From assembly GCA_944387035.1 (NCBI GenBank), contig CALXDJ010000008.1:1-64000 (forward strand): 64,000 nt of DNA. Direction: 5' to 3'. This stretch comes from an uncultured Oscillospiraceae bacterium (GTDB lineage: Bacteria > Bacillota > Clostridia > Oscillospirales > Oscillospiraceae). Shown piece by piece: positions 44,367-52,788 of the stretch. The position numbers were made by a program, and so were the translations under genes. The notes below the pieces were generated by a model, which ran no database searches, was not told the origin of the DNA, and saw nothing but the letters and a program-made list of their open reading frames with translations. Positions within the stretch are counted from its first letter, which is position 1. Every line of letters begins with the position of its first letter.

Positions 44367-44648
44367 TTATCTCTGCTGGTCGCGCATCTTGGCAAAGCAC
44401 TCGCTGCAGTAGACCGGACGGTCAGACTTGGGCTCGAAGGGCACTCTGGCCTCGCCGCCGCAGGCAGCGCAAACAGCGGTGAAGTACTCCCGGGGACCGC
44501 GGGCGGCGTTCTTGCGGGCGTCGCGGCAGGCCTTGCAGCGCTGGGGCTCGTTCTGGAAGCCGCGCTCGGCGTAGAACTCCTGCTCACCGGCGGTGAACAC
44601 GAACTCCTGACCGCACTCTTTGCACACTAAAGTCTTGTCTTCGTACAT
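44367..44648 (-). CDS. zinc-ribbon protein
   Basis: A 93-residue protein with two zinc-ribbon halves: CKECGQEF ... CKACRDAR and CAACGGEARV ... CSECFAKM, eight Cys in all, arranged as two CxxC/CxxC ribbons. The ATG at 44648 has AGAGAGGG upstream. It follows sigH by 38 nt with no terminator between, so is probably co-transcribed. A nucleic-acid or protein binding role is likely; target unknown. Confidence 0.85.
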   Translation of the reverse strand: MYEDKTLVCKECGQEFVFTAGEQEFYAERGFQNEPQRCKACRDARKNAARGPREYFTAVCAACGGEARVPFEPKSDRPVYCSECFAKMRDQQR

Positions 44649-44686
44649 GATGTTACCCTCTCTTTGAAAAGAAAAATATATTGCGC

Positions 44687-45325
44687 TCAGCGCTTGCTGA
44701 GATCGCCGGAAAGAAGCTGCCGTGCCACCTTGCGCCGAATGCGCTGCACAGCGTTGTCCACGGACTTTGGGGGTTTGCCGACCGTTCCGGCAATTTCCCT
44801 GCATGAAAGACCGTCTAAATAATACCCCAATATCTCCGCTTCAAAATCGGACAACTGTTTCCGGACTCCGGACAAGAGGGCCGCCGTGTGCTCGCGGTCG
44901 ATGAGAAAATCTTCCGGATTGCACTGAGCCAGACTGCTGGTACCAGAGGTGTAGGAATTGCTGTCAAGGTAAGGCGTATCCAAAGGGACCGACTGATTGA
45001 GCGGTGAATGCTTACCGCGCCCTGCGGCACGGAGAACGGAATACAGTCGGCTGCGAATGCAGATTTCCGCGAATGTTCGGAAGGACGCTTCCTTTTCCGC
45101 GTCATACTCCCGGACTGCTTTGATGAGTCCCACCATTCCCTCTTGGGTCAGGTCCTCGCTGTCGCCGCCGATCAAAAAGAACGGACGGGCACAGGTACGT
45201 ACCAGCCTCTGATATCGGGTGACCAGGATCTCCTCCGCCTCACGGCGGCCTTCCGCCGCCAAACGGCACAGAGTCTCATCGGAAAGATCTTCCTGGATTT
45301 GGGTGTTCTCATAAGACTTTCGCAT
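44687..45325 (-). CDS. sigH: RNA polymerase sporulation sigma factor SigH
   Basis: A 212-residue SigH (Spo0H), the transition-state sigma factor that feeds into spo0A and early sporulation. Region 2 (FLIGGDSEDLTQEGMVGLIKA, close to the Bacillus FLIGADREDIVQEGM) and region 4 (LDGLSCREIAGTVGKPPKSV) are clear. No SD precedes the ATG, and the -10 box of a consensus promoter lies only 7 nt upstream, so the mRNA may be leaderless. Confidence 0.94.
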   Translation of the reverse strand: MRKSYENTQIQEDLSDETLCRLAAEGRREAEEILVTRYQRLVRTCARPFFLIGGDSEDLTQEGMVGLIKAVREYDAEKEASFRTFAEICIRSRLYSVLRAAGRGKHSPLNQSVPLDTPYLDSNSYTSGTSSLAQCNPEDFLIDREHTAALLSGVRKQLSDFEAEILGYYLDGLSCREIAGTVGKPPKSVDNAVQRIRRKVARQLLSGDLSKR

Positions 45326-45331
45326 ACATGT

Positions 45332-45361
45332 ATTATACCTGTCTAATCATGGAAATGTCAA
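45332..45361 (-). promoter_or_regulatory. consensus sigma-A promoter abutting sigH
   Basis: Minus strand perfect TTGACA (45356-45361), 18-nt spacer, perfect TATAAT (45332-45337). A start site about 7 nt downstream would fall at or next to the sigH ATG. Confidence 0.8.
45338..45355 (-). other. 18-nt spacer region of the sigH promoter, no Spo0A box seen
   Basis: In B. subtilis sigH is indirectly controlled by Spo0A via AbrB. I see no 0A box (TTTGTCGAA-like) in this short region, so control by promoter strength or other means is likely. Confidence 0.3.
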
Positions 45362-45391
45362 GCAAATGTTCAAAATATCCGGATAAATCCC

Positions 45392-46747
45392 TTAAAATTT
45401 TAGTGATTTTATAAAATCCGCCAGGCGCTGGGCCACCTCCTGGGCGATTTCGGTGGTCTTGGCCTCCACCATCACCCGAATCAGTGCCTCCGTACCCGAT
45501 GCCCGGACCAGCACCCGGCCGGCGCCCGCCAGAGCGTCCTCCTCCTGCTTGACCGCCTGGGCAAGCTCCGCGGAGGCCATGATCTTCTCCTTGACGCCGC
45601 CGCTGTGGGGCACCTCCACATTGAGGAGGACCTGGGGATATACCGCGCATGCCGAGACCAGCTCACTGGCCTTCTGGCCGGACCGGGCGAGCACCTGCAA
45701 AAACTGCAGCGCCGTCACTTCGCCGTCGCCGGTGGTCTCCAGGCCGGTGAAGATCGTGTGGCCGGACTGCTCGCCGCCGATGCGGTAGTCGTGGCGGAGC
45801 ATCTCCTCCAGCACATTGCGGTCGCCCACGGCAGTGCAGATCAGCTCCAGGCCGTGGTTGCGGCAGAACTCATGCAGACCCAGGTTGCTCATGACCGTGG
45901 CCACAATGGTGTTGCCGTTGAGCTCGCCCCGGCGCTTCATATCCAGAGCGCACACCGCCATGACCTTGTCGCCGTCGATGACGCCGCCGGTCTCATCCAC
46001 CAGCAGGCAGCGGTCCGCGTCGCCGTCAAAGGCCACACCCACGTCATAGCCGCCACGGACCACGGCCTGGGCCAGGTCCTCCAGGTGGGTGGAGCCGCAG
46101 CGGTGGTTGATGTTCACGCCGTCGGGGGCGCGGTGGATGAAGTCCGTATGGGCCTGGAAGCGGCCGAAGAGCTCCGGCGCCGTGGCGCTGGCCGCGCCGT
46201 TGGCGCAGTCCACCAGAATCCGCATGCCGTGGAGGTCCTCGGAAATGGTGGAGGCCACAAAGTCGATGTAGTCCACCTTCCGGCGGCCGCCGTCCGACAC
46301 CAGACGGCCGATCTCGCCCCGGGTGCGCAGCTTCATGGGCGCCTCGGAGAGAATCCGGTCCTCAATGCGGCCCTCCACCTCATCGGAGAGCTTGTAGCCC
46401 TGACCGCTGAAGAGCTTGATGCCGTTGTGCTCGTAGGGGTTGTGGCTGGCGGAGATCACGATGCCCGCGTCCGCGCCCTCCTGCCGGGCCAAAAACGCCA
46501 CGGCGGGAGTGGGGATGGTCCCCACGGAGAGTACGTCGCCGCCCACGGACAAAATGCCCGCCGTCAGCGCCGCTTCCAGCATGTCGGAGGAGATGCGGGT
46601 GTCCTTGCCGATGACCACCGTGGGGCGTCCCCCCTTCTCCTCCATCAGCACCGTGCCCACGGCCTGCCCCACGCGGAAGGCCATGTCGGCGGTGAGGTTC
46701 TCCCCCACCACGCCCCGGATGCCGTCGGTTCCAAATAGCTTGCCCAT
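45392..46747 (-). CDS. glmM: phosphoglucosamine mutase
   Basis: A 451-residue GlmM converting glucosamine-6-P to glucosamine-1-P for UDP-GlcNAc and wall synthesis. The phosphoserine is in ISASHNPYEHNGIK, the metal loop is DGDADRC, and the sugar loop is GGEQSGH. The ATG at 46747 gives the standard MGKLFGTDGIRG start, with GAGGTA 8 nt upstream; an ATG at 46753 is too close to the SD. In many Firmicutes it follows cdaA-cdaR; here it is separated. Confidence 0.96.
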   Translation of the reverse strand: MGKLFGTDGIRGVVGENLTADMAFRVGQAVGTVLMEEKGGRPTVVIGKDTRISSDMLEAALTAGILSVGGDVLSVGTIPTPAVAFLARQEGADAGIVISASHNPYEHNGIKLFSGQGYKLSDEVEGRIEDRILSEAPMKLRTRGEIGRLVSDGGRRKVDYIDFVASTISEDLHGMRILVDCANGAASATAPELFGRFQAHTDFIHRAPDGVNINHRCGSTHLEDLAQAVVRGGYDVGVAFDGDADRCLLVDETGGVIDGDKVMAVCALDMKRRGELNGNTIVATVMSNLGLHEFCRNHGLELICTAVGDRNVLEEMLRHDYRIGGEQSGHTIFTGLETTGDGEVTALQFLQVLARSGQKASELVSACAVYPQVLLNVEVPHSGGVKEKIMASAELAQAVKQEEDALAGAGRVLVRASGTEALIRVMVEAKTTEIAQEVAQRLADFIKSLKF

Positions 46748-46800
46748 ATCCATTACCTCATTTTTTCAAAGTTTCAAACATCTGATATCACAGGCGGACA

Positions 46801-47538
46801 CTAGCCCTCCAACAGGTAGTGCAGCATCCGCTCCGGGTTTTCCAAAAAGCGCCGGGTGAGCTGATAGTGCTCCGTCTCCCGGTATTCCGCCATCGTTACG
46901 CCCGCCTCCCCCAGCTGATAGATCCGGGCGCCGGGAAAGGCCATCAGAATGGGCGAATGCGTGGCAATGACAAACTGGGAATCCTTCTTCACCAGCTGGT
47001 CCAGCATGACCATCAGCGTCAGCAGCCGGGCGGGAGACAGCGCCGCCTCCGGCTCGTCCAGCAGATACAGGCCCTGCCCGCCGAAGCGGTGCTCCACCAG
47101 AGAAAGAAAGCTCTCCCCGTGGGACTGGTTGTGCAGGGACACGCCGCCGTAGCTGTCAATCAGCCGGGGACCCGGGGTGGTCTCATCCAGTTCGTCAATG
47201 TGGGTGGCCACGTTGTAAAAACTCTCCGCCCGGAGAAAGAATCCATCTTTGGGATAGCGCCGCCGGGCAGGCGTGAGATACTCGCCCAGAGGCGAGTGGG
47301 TGGCCCGGGTGGAAAAGGAGAAATTCCGGGTGCCGCCCTCGGGGTTGAAGCCGCAGGCCACGGCGATCCCCTCCAGCAAGGTGGATTTTCCGCTGCCGTT
47401 CTCCCCCACCAAAAAGGTGACGGGCGTGTCAAAGCACAGGACGCCGCCCTCCATCAGATACCGCACCGGCGGCAGTCCGCACAGATAGCTCTCCTGCGGC
47501 AGCTGCCGCCGCAGGCGGATAGACGTGAGATATTCCAT
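46801..47538 (-). CDS. AAA family ATPase (SMC/ABC-like, COG3910 type)
   Basis: A 245-residue stand-alone ATPase: P-loop VGENGSGKST near residue 43, an ABC-like SHGESFLSLV signature region, Walker B YLLDEPEAALSP and a C-terminal THSPILMAFPGA histidine switch. Proteins of this type are common in bacteria with no firm function. It lies between glmM and ruvB with no partner nuclease, so I do not call it a defence gene. The ATG at 47538 follows GGGAGGCGG. Confidence 0.85.
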   Translation of the reverse strand: MEYLTSIRLRRQLPQESYLCGLPPVRYLMEGGVLCFDTPVTFLVGENGSGKSTLLEGIAVACGFNPEGGTRNFSFSTRATHSPLGEYLTPARRRYPKDGFFLRAESFYNVATHIDELDETTPGPRLIDSYGGVSLHNQSHGESFLSLVEHRFGGQGLYLLDEPEAALSPARLLTLMVMLDQLVKKDSQFVIATHSPILMAFPGARIYQLGEAGVTMAEYRETEHYQLTRRFLENPERMLHYLLEG

Positions 47539-47566
47539 GATGCCGCCTCCCTGCCCCAACGGCTTG

Positions 47567-48628
47567 TTACAGCGTCAGCTGCTCCATGACGCCTTCCGGC
47601 GCCGCGCCGCCGGGAATGGGACGGTGCAGGTGCCCGTAGGCCTTCTGCGTCACGCAGCGGCCCCGGGGAGTCCGGGTCAAAAAGCCCAGCTGCATCAGGT
47701 AGGGCTCATATACATCCTCCAGCGTGACGGCCTCCTCGCCGATGGTGGCGGCCAGAGTCTCCAGGCCCACGGGACCGCCGTTGTAGTGATCGATGATGGC
47801 CCCCAGCATCCGCCGGTCCACGCTGTCCAATCCCAGCTGGTCCACCTCCAGGGCGCACAGCGCCTCGTCGGCCACCGCCGCCGTGATGACGCCGTCGGCC
47901 TTGACCTGGGCAAAGTCCCGCACCCGCCGGAGCATCCGGTTGGCAATCCGGGGCGTGCCCCGGCTGCGCCGGGCGATCTCATAGGCGCCGTCGGGCTCGA
48001 TCTCCACGTTTAGGATTCCCGCCGAGCGGGTGACGATTCGGGAAAGCTCCTCCGGGGTGTAGAGCTCCAGCCGCAGCGTGACGCCGAAGCGGTCCCGCAG
48101 AGGCGCGGACAGCTGCCCGGCCCGGGTGGTAGCCCCGATCAGGGTGAACTTGGGCAGGTCCAGCCGGATGGAGTTGGCGCTGGGGCCCTTGCCCACGATG
48201 ATGTCCAGAGCATAGTCCTCCATGGCGGGGTACAGGATCTCCTCCACGGAGCGGTTGAGCCGGTGGATCTCGTCAACAAAGAGGATGTCCCCCTCGTTGA
48301 GATTGGTCAAAAGCGCCGCCAGGTCTCCGGGCTTTTCGATGGCCGGGCCGGAGGTGATCCGGATGCCCGCCCCCATCTCCTGGGCGATGATCCCCGCCAG
48401 GGTGGTCTTGCCCAGGCCCGGAGGGCCGTGGAGCAGTACGTGGTCCAACGCCTCCTCCCGCTTGCGGGCGGCCTCGATGAACACAGAAAGATTTTCCTTG
48501 GCCTTCTCCTGGCCGATGTACTCCCGCAGGGTCTTGGGCCGCAGAGAGCCCTCCTGGGCATCCTCCTGCAAAAAGGTCTTGGCCACAATGGGCTCTTCAT
48601 AGATGTCGCTGCCGAAGTCAATGCTCAC
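47567..48628 (-). CDS. ruvB: Holliday junction helicase RuvB
   Basis: A 353-residue RuvB motor of the RuvABC branch-migration complex: Walker A GPPGLGKT, Walker B VDEIHRL, sensor 1 [18 protein letters not shown] and the arginine finger in [12 protein letters not shown], with a winged-helix C-terminus. A GTG start at 48628 follows GGAGGAGGGA. The end of the unknown-protein gene is 4 nt upstream. Confidence 0.97.
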   Translation of the reverse strand: MSIDFGSDIYEEPIVAKTFLQEDAQEGSLRPKTLREYIGQEKAKENLSVFIEAARKREEALDHVLLHGPPGLGKTTLAGIIAQEMGAGIRITSGPAIEKPGDLAALLTNLNEGDILFVDEIHRLNRSVEEILYPAMEDYALDIIVGKGPSANSIRLDLPKFTLIGATTRAGQLSAPLRDRFGVTLRLELYTPEELSRIVTRSAGILNVEIEPDGAYEIARRSRGTPRIANRMLRRVRDFAQVKADGVITAAVADEALCALEVDQLGLDSVDRRMLGAIIDHYNGGPVGLETLAATIGEEAVTLEDVYEPYLMQLGFLTRTPRGRCVTQKAYGHLHRPIPGGAAPEGVMEQLTL

Positions 48629-48632
48629 GCGC

Positions 48633-49256
48633 TCATCCCTCCTCCGAAAGAACGCTTCCGTCAGAACCGTACTGCACCAGGGTCCGGGGCAGCTGCTCCG
48701 CCCCGTCCAGCACGTACACGTCCAGAATATAGTCCGCCTCCAGGTCCGACCGGCCCACGCCGTCGGCATCGGTGACGGTATAGGAATCCACCGCGCCGGT
48801 GCGGTTGTCGCCGTAGACCACCGCCTCGCACTGGGTCCCGCGCAAAAATCCCCCGGCCTGCCAGCTGCCGGTCATGCCCAGTCCCGTCTCCGGGGCGGAC
48901 TCCATGCCGTCATAGGCCCAGCGCAGGCCGAAGAGCCGCTGTTCAAACACTGCCGTGCAAAGCCCCAGGTCCTCCCGCTCGTAGAGCACCGCCTGGACCC
49001 GGCCCTCCCGGGCGGTCTTGATGACCGTGGCGCCCTGGCCCTGGGACTCCAGCAGGTACGCCGCCAGATCCTCCTGAGAGCCGCCGCAGGTATTGGCGGC
49101 AAAGGCGGTGCGCACCGTCACGCCCAGGCCCAGACCGATGAAGAGCATTCCGATCCCCACCCCCACGGTGAGGATCTGCTTGGCCTGGGCGGTTTTCTTG
49201 GCCTGGGCCGCTGCCAGGGCGGCTTTCCGGGCCTTTGCTTTTTTGTTGCTGTTCAT
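48633..49256 (-). CDS. anchored protein of unknown function between ruvA and ruvB
   Basis: A 207-residue protein not recognised. A Lys/Ala-rich cytoplasmic start ([20 protein letters not shown]) leads to one membrane helix ([21 protein letters not shown], ~27-47) and an extracytoplasmic domain with three Cys. Inserted in the ruvCA-ruvB operon and tightly coupled to ruvB. ATG 49256 follows GGGAAGGCGG. No repair function is evident. Confidence 0.75.
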   Translation of the reverse strand: MNSNKKAKARKAALAAAQAKKTAQAKQILTVGVGIGMLFIGLGLGVTVRTAFAANTCGGSQEDLAAYLLESQGQGATVIKTAREGRVQAVLYEREDLGLCTAVFEQRLFGLRWAYDGMESAPETGLGMTGSWQAGGFLRGTQCEAVVYGDNRTGAVDSYTVTDADGVGRSDLEADYILDVYVLDGAEQLPRTLVQYGSDGSVLSEEG

Positions 49257-49352
49257 ATTTCCGCCTTCCCGGCCGCAAAACAGGCGAACCCGGCCGCCGG
49301 ACGGAATCATCCCGTCCGGGTGCCCGTGGTGCGCCGCTGCCCCGCGGCCTGG

Positions 49353-49958
49353 TTATTTCACCATCTTCTTGAGACTCTGCCGGATGATCTCCTCCAGAGG
49401 CAGTCCCTCCACGTCCACGCCCTTGAGGGCCATGGACACCTCGGCGCTGGTATAGCCCAGCACCGCCAGAGCCTGGGCGGCCTCGGTGGCCTTGTTGGAA
49501 AAGACCGCCGCGGCCGGAGCGCCCTCGCCGCCGGAAAAGTCCAGCTCGCCGCCGCTCTCCCGGGCCATCTTGTCCTTGAGCTCCAGGATGATGCGCTGGG
49601 CGATCTTCTTGCCGATGCCGGGGGCCGCCGTCAGGGCTTTTTCATCCCCGGTGACGATGGCCATGGCCAAGGACTCCGGCGTTCCCGCCGAGAGCACCGC
49701 CAGGGCCGCCTTGGGACCCACGCCGGAGACTCCGATGAGCAGCTTGAAGGTGGCAAGCTCCTTCTGCGTTGCAAAGCCGTAGAGGTCAAAGACATCCTCG
49801 CCTACGTTGAGGTAGGTGTACAGCTTCCCCCGCTGGCCCTTTTTCAGACTGGCCAGGGTATTGTTGGTGGTCTTGCAGGCATAGCCCACACCGCCGCAGT
49901 CGATCACCGCCAGATAGGGCAGCAGCTCGGCCACGGTACCGTCCAGATAGTAAAACAT
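49353..49958 (-). CDS. ruvA: Holliday junction branch migration protein RuvA
   Basis: A 201-residue RuvA that binds four-way junctions and docks RuvB. An N-terminal OB-fold (MFYYLDGTVAEL), two helix-hairpin-helix motifs (LIGVSGVGPKAALAVL, LTAAPGIGKKIAQRII) and the flexible C-terminal RuvB-binding domain are all visible. It starts 12 nt after ruvC. Confidence 0.96.
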   Translation of the reverse strand: MFYYLDGTVAELLPYLAVIDCGGVGYACKTTNNTLASLKKGQRGKLYTYLNVGEDVFDLYGFATQKELATFKLLIGVSGVGPKAALAVLSAGTPESLAMAIVTGDEKALTAAPGIGKKIAQRIILELKDKMARESGGELDFSGGEGAPAAAVFSNKATEAAQALAVLGYTSAEVSMALKGVDVEGLPLEEIIRQSLKKMVK

Positions 49959-49970
49959 GCGCGTTGCTCC

Positions 49971-50480
49971 TTACACCGTTTCTTTGACGTCGCTGGTCTG
50001 GGGAAGCCGGGAGGTCCGGCTCCGGGCGTGGCACAGTGCCAGGGCCAGAGCGTCCGCCGCGTCGTCGGGCCGGGGCACCGACGCAAGGCCCAGAAGGCGC
50101 CGGGTCATGTCCATGACCTGCCGTTTTTCCGCCTTGCCGTATCCCACCACCGCCAGCTTCACCTGAGAGGGCGTGTACTCATAAAGCGGCACGCCGCACT
50201 TTTCCGCCGCGCACAAAATGACGCCCCGGCCATGGGCCACGGCGATACCGGTGGTGATGTTGGTATTGAAGAACAGCTCCTCAATGGAGATGACGTCGGG
50301 CTTGAGCTTACCGATCAGCTCCTCCATGTCGCAGCTGATCTGATAGAGCCGCCGGGACAGCGGCAGCCCGGCGGGCGTGGTGATGGCCCCATAGGTCACC
50401 ATATGCACCCGCCCCCGCTCCGCCGTAATGAGGCCGAAGCCGATGGTGGCAAAGCCCGGATCGATTCCCAAGATACGCAT
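49971..50480 (-). CDS. ruvC: Holliday junction resolvase RuvC
   Basis: A 169-residue RuvC endonuclease with the RNase H-like fold. Acidic metal ligands are visible: D in MRILGIDPGFATIGFG, E in SIEELFFNTN and the DDAADALALAL motif near the C-terminus. The ATG at 50480 follows CTGGAGGG. It is the first gene of the ruvC-ruvA-unknown-ruvB operon. Confidence 0.96.
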   Translation of the reverse strand: MRILGIDPGFATIGFGLITAERGRVHMVTYGAITTPAGLPLSRRLYQISCDMEELIGKLKPDVISIEELFFNTNITTGIAVAHGRGVILCAAEKCGVPLYEYTPSQVKLAVVGYGKAEKRQVMDMTRRLLGLASVPRPDDAADALALALCHARSRTSRLPQTSDVKETV

Positions 50481-50511
50481 GGCGCTTTCCCTCCAGTTTA
50501 CATTCCGTACC

Positions 50512-50540
50512 AGTATACCAAATCCCGTCCCAAAGCGCAA
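50512..50540 (-). promoter_or_regulatory. promoter of ruvC
   Basis: Minus strand TTGCGC (50535-50540), 17-nt spacer, TATACT (50512-50517). Confidence 0.55.
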
Positions 50541-50692
50541 CAGAAAAAGCGCGGCGGACCGTCTGCGTACTGCGGACACCGCGCGGTGGACTGCGCGGCA
50601 CACAAACCAGCAAAACGACCCACCGGCAGCCCGGCTGAGCCAGCGGCACAAAACCGCGCAGGCGCGGCGGCGAAACGGAGGGAACCCCGGCG

Positions 50693-50729
50693 CAAAAAAG
50701 CCGGGGCCGCCTTTCGAGGCGGTCCCGGC
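50693..50729 (-). terminator. terminator after DUF4179 anti-sigma gene
   Basis: A minus-strand 12-bp stem GCCGGGACCGCC / GGCGGCCCCGGC with one mismatch, followed by T6. Confidence 0.88.
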
Positions 50730-50789
50730 GGGGATGGTTGCAATGTGTTCCGCCGCGGCGGACGTGGAACTTCCGGGCGTACGGCATCT

Positions 50790-52151
50790 TCAGACGATGG
50801 GGATCACCACAGGGACAGGCTCCTGAGAGGTGTGGGAGTACTGGGCCTCCAGCCACACCTCGTCGTCCGTGTAGTCCGGCAGGGGCATCATCAGCTCCGA
50901 CTTTCCGCCCTCCAGGTGGGTGCTCATGCCCATCTGGCGCATTTCGCAGGCGTTGCCCTCCCGGTCATAGAAGGTCATGGCAAAGGGCGTGGACAAAAAC
51001 CCATCGTCCACCAGGCAGGTGATGACCCAGCCCTTGGCCTCCTTCTGGACGCGCTGGAGGGTCACGCCCTCCGGCATCCACTCGGCGCTGCCCGCCGCCA
51101 GGTCAATGTGCACCCGCTCATGGGCCTTTTCCAGCCACCGGGCGCCGGTGATGTGCAGCGTCAGGGAGTCGCAGCGGGCGAAGTACGGGCTCTCCAGCCG
51201 GTAGGAGACCATGGCCGGCGTGTCGGTGTCTCCGCTGGCGATGACGCCGTTGGAGATGGAGCCGAAGCGCTGCCCGTCCTCGTTTTCCAGACAGAAGTCC
51301 AGCCCCTTGAGCCAGGCGGTGTTGTCCCCGTCCCCCTCCACGTTCACCCGCACATGAGTGGGATAGATCTCCACGTCCGTGACGGTGAGGGTCTGGCCGT
51401 CCAGAGTGAACGTCTCATTCACCGCCACATGGCGGCCCGGGGCGGTATCCGCCGGATCAAAGCGCAGATCGAAGGTAAACGTGGCCAGCACGGCGTCCGG
51501 GGCGTGGTCCGGCGGGGTCAGCAGGTCCTCCTCCAGGGAGCTGATGGCGGCGGGAGCCTGGGCTTCCTCTCTGTCCGCCCGCTCTCCGGTGACGGAGAAG
51601 GTCATGGAAAAGGTCTCCGGCACGTCCTCGTCTCCGTAGTCCAGGGCGAAGCGCAGCATGGTTCCGGGGCTTTGCCGGAAATCCGCTCCCAGGATGGAAC
51701 ATGCCTGATGGGGAGAAAACTCCGGCATCTCGGCGGAGAGGCTCTCGTACCCCTCCCCCTCCAGGGTGAAGAACAGATTCACCTGCTTTTGGTCCACGAT
51801 GACATAGTGGACCGTGGCGGTAATGCCGTTTACCGTCTTACTTTGCTCGATAGGCTGGACATAGGCGTTTTCCACCGCGGCCGAGAGGCTGGGCGACCAC
51901 GCCACGGCCTTGGCCAGCTCCCGCAGTACCGGCACGCCGCCGCAGGCGTAGGCAAAGGTGGGGAACAGATTCACCAGCAACACAAAGCCCGCAAAGCAGG
52001 CCGCCAGAGTCCCGGCCGGGATGCCCAGAATCCGGCGCCGGCGGCGCCGGGCCCGGAGCCGGGCCTGCGCCCGCTCCACACATCCGTCCAGAGCCGCGGG
52101 GGTGGACTCCAGCTCCCGCAGCAGGGATTCATACTCCGTATTCCGGTTCAT
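50790..52151 (-). CDS. DUF4179 membrane protein, probable anti-sigma factor
   Basis: A 453-residue protein: an N-terminal cytosolic segment (~1-42, with basic run RARRRRRR), one membrane helix (IPAGTLAACFAGFVLLVNLF, ~43-64), then a DUF4179 domain and a further C-terminal beta-rich extracytoplasmic part. It overlaps the ECF sigma gene by 4 nt. The pairing and topology match anti-sigma factors that hold an ECF sigma at the membrane until an envelope signal. The signal is unknown. Confidence 0.88.
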   Translation of the reverse strand: MNRNTEYESLLRELESTPAALDGCVERAQARLRARRRRRRILGIPAGTLAACFAGFVLLVNLFPTFAYACGGVPVLRELAKAVAWSPSLSAAVENAYVQPIEQSKTVNGITATVHYVIVDQKQVNLFFTLEGEGYESLSAEMPEFSPHQACSILGADFRQSPGTMLRFALDYGDEDVPETFSMTFSVTGERADREEAQAPAAISSLEEDLLTPPDHAPDAVLATFTFDLRFDPADTAPGRHVAVNETFTLDGQTLTVTDVEIYPTHVRVNVEGDGDNTAWLKGLDFCLENEDGQRFGSISNGVIASGDTDTPAMVSYRLESPYFARCDSLTLHITGARWLEKAHERVHIDLAAGSAEWMPEGVTLQRVQKEAKGWVITCLVDDGFLSTPFAMTFYDREGNACEMRQMGMSTHLEGGKSELMMPLPDYTDDEVWLEAQYSHTSQEPVPVVIPIV

Positions 52152-52627
52152 GCGCCATCCTCCTCTCCCAGCTCCAGCCGCAGCAGGGCCAGAGCCTTCC
52201 GCTGCCGGGTGGCCACGGTCCCCTGTGGAATGCCCAGGGCCTGGGCCGTCTCCGATTGGGTGTACCCGGTGAAAAACCGCAGGATCACCACCGCCCGCAA
52301 TTCCTCGGGCAGCCGCCCCACCGCCTCCCGCAGGGGCAGGCCGTCATAGGCGTCCGGTCCGGCGGTGTCCGGCAGGGCGTCCTGACCGCCGGGGTGAAAC
52401 CGATTCCGGCGGCGCAGCTCCCGGTGGCAGGTATTGAGCAGGATCCGGGTCAGCCACGTCTCGAAAAAGGCCGCCTCCCGCAGCTGTCCCAAGGCCCGCA
52501 GGGCCTGGTAGACGGCCTCGTCCACGGCCTCCAGGGCATCGGCCTCCCGGCCCAGGTACAAATACGCCGTGCGGTAGAGCGTCTGCCGCATGGCCTGCGT
52601 CCGGCGGGCAAATTCCTCTTGATTCAT
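52148..52627 (-). CDS. ECF-type RNA polymerase sigma factor
   Basis: A 159-residue sigma-70 family factor with only regions 2 and 4. Region 2: EAVDEAVYQALRALGQLR ... FFETWLTRILLNTCHREL. Region 4: LPEELRAVVILRFFTGYTQSETAQALG, then GIPQGTVATRQRKAL. It resembles SigV/SigW-type envelope-stress sigmas. Directly followed by its DUF4179 anti-sigma partner. RBS AAAGGAGGGGG. Possible self-controlled promoter at 52658-52689. Confidence 0.93.
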   Translation of the reverse strand: MNQEEFARRTQAMRQTLYRTAYLYLGREADALEAVDEAVYQALRALGQLREAAFFETWLTRILLNTCHRELRRRNRFHPGGQDALPDTAGPDAYDGLPLREAVGRLPEELRAVVILRFFTGYTQSETAQALGIPQGTVATRQRKALALLRLELGEEDGA

Positions 52628-52657
52628 CTCTGGCCCCCTCCTTTCCTCGTTCTACCC

Positions 52658-52689
52658 ATTAGAGCCTGCAGGGGCGGCGTTTGTTTTCC
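52658..52689 (-). promoter_or_regulatory. possible ECF-type autoregulatory promoter
   Basis: Minus strand GGAAAAC (52683-52689) and CTCTAAT (52658-52664), 18 nt apart, faintly like TGAAAC / CGTCTA ECF promoters, in the right place for autoregulation of the sigma gene. Weak match. Confidence 0.25.
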
Positions 52690-52712
52690 GGCGGTGAAGA
52701 AAATTTTCCGGG

Positions 52713-52741
52713 CAAAAAAAGGGCACGGCCAAAGCCGTGCC
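52713..52741 (-). terminator. terminator after xerD
   Basis: A minus-strand 8-bp GGCACGGC / GCCGTGCC stem followed by a T7 run. Confidence 0.9.
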
Positions 52742-52788
52742 GAAAACACAACACTTACCATGCCGCCCGTGGAGCGGCGGGAGGTCCG

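Larger units (their letters stand above)
50481..50789 (-). other. 309-bp non-coding stretch between DUF4179 gene and ruvC
   Basis: It holds the ruvC promoter (50512-50540) and the terminator of the DUF4179 gene (50693-50729). Between them, 50541-50692 is very GC-rich with no convincing gene, RBS or repeat. Confidence 0.6.

Noticed and set aside
46801-47538. Stand-alone ATPase as an anti-phage defence gene
   Set aside because: No nuclease or partner gene is nearby; it is a common orphan among housekeeping genes.
48603-52349. A 1248-codon open frame on the plus strand
   Set aside because: Antisense to ruvA, ruvC and the DUF4179 gene; low complexity and no domain.
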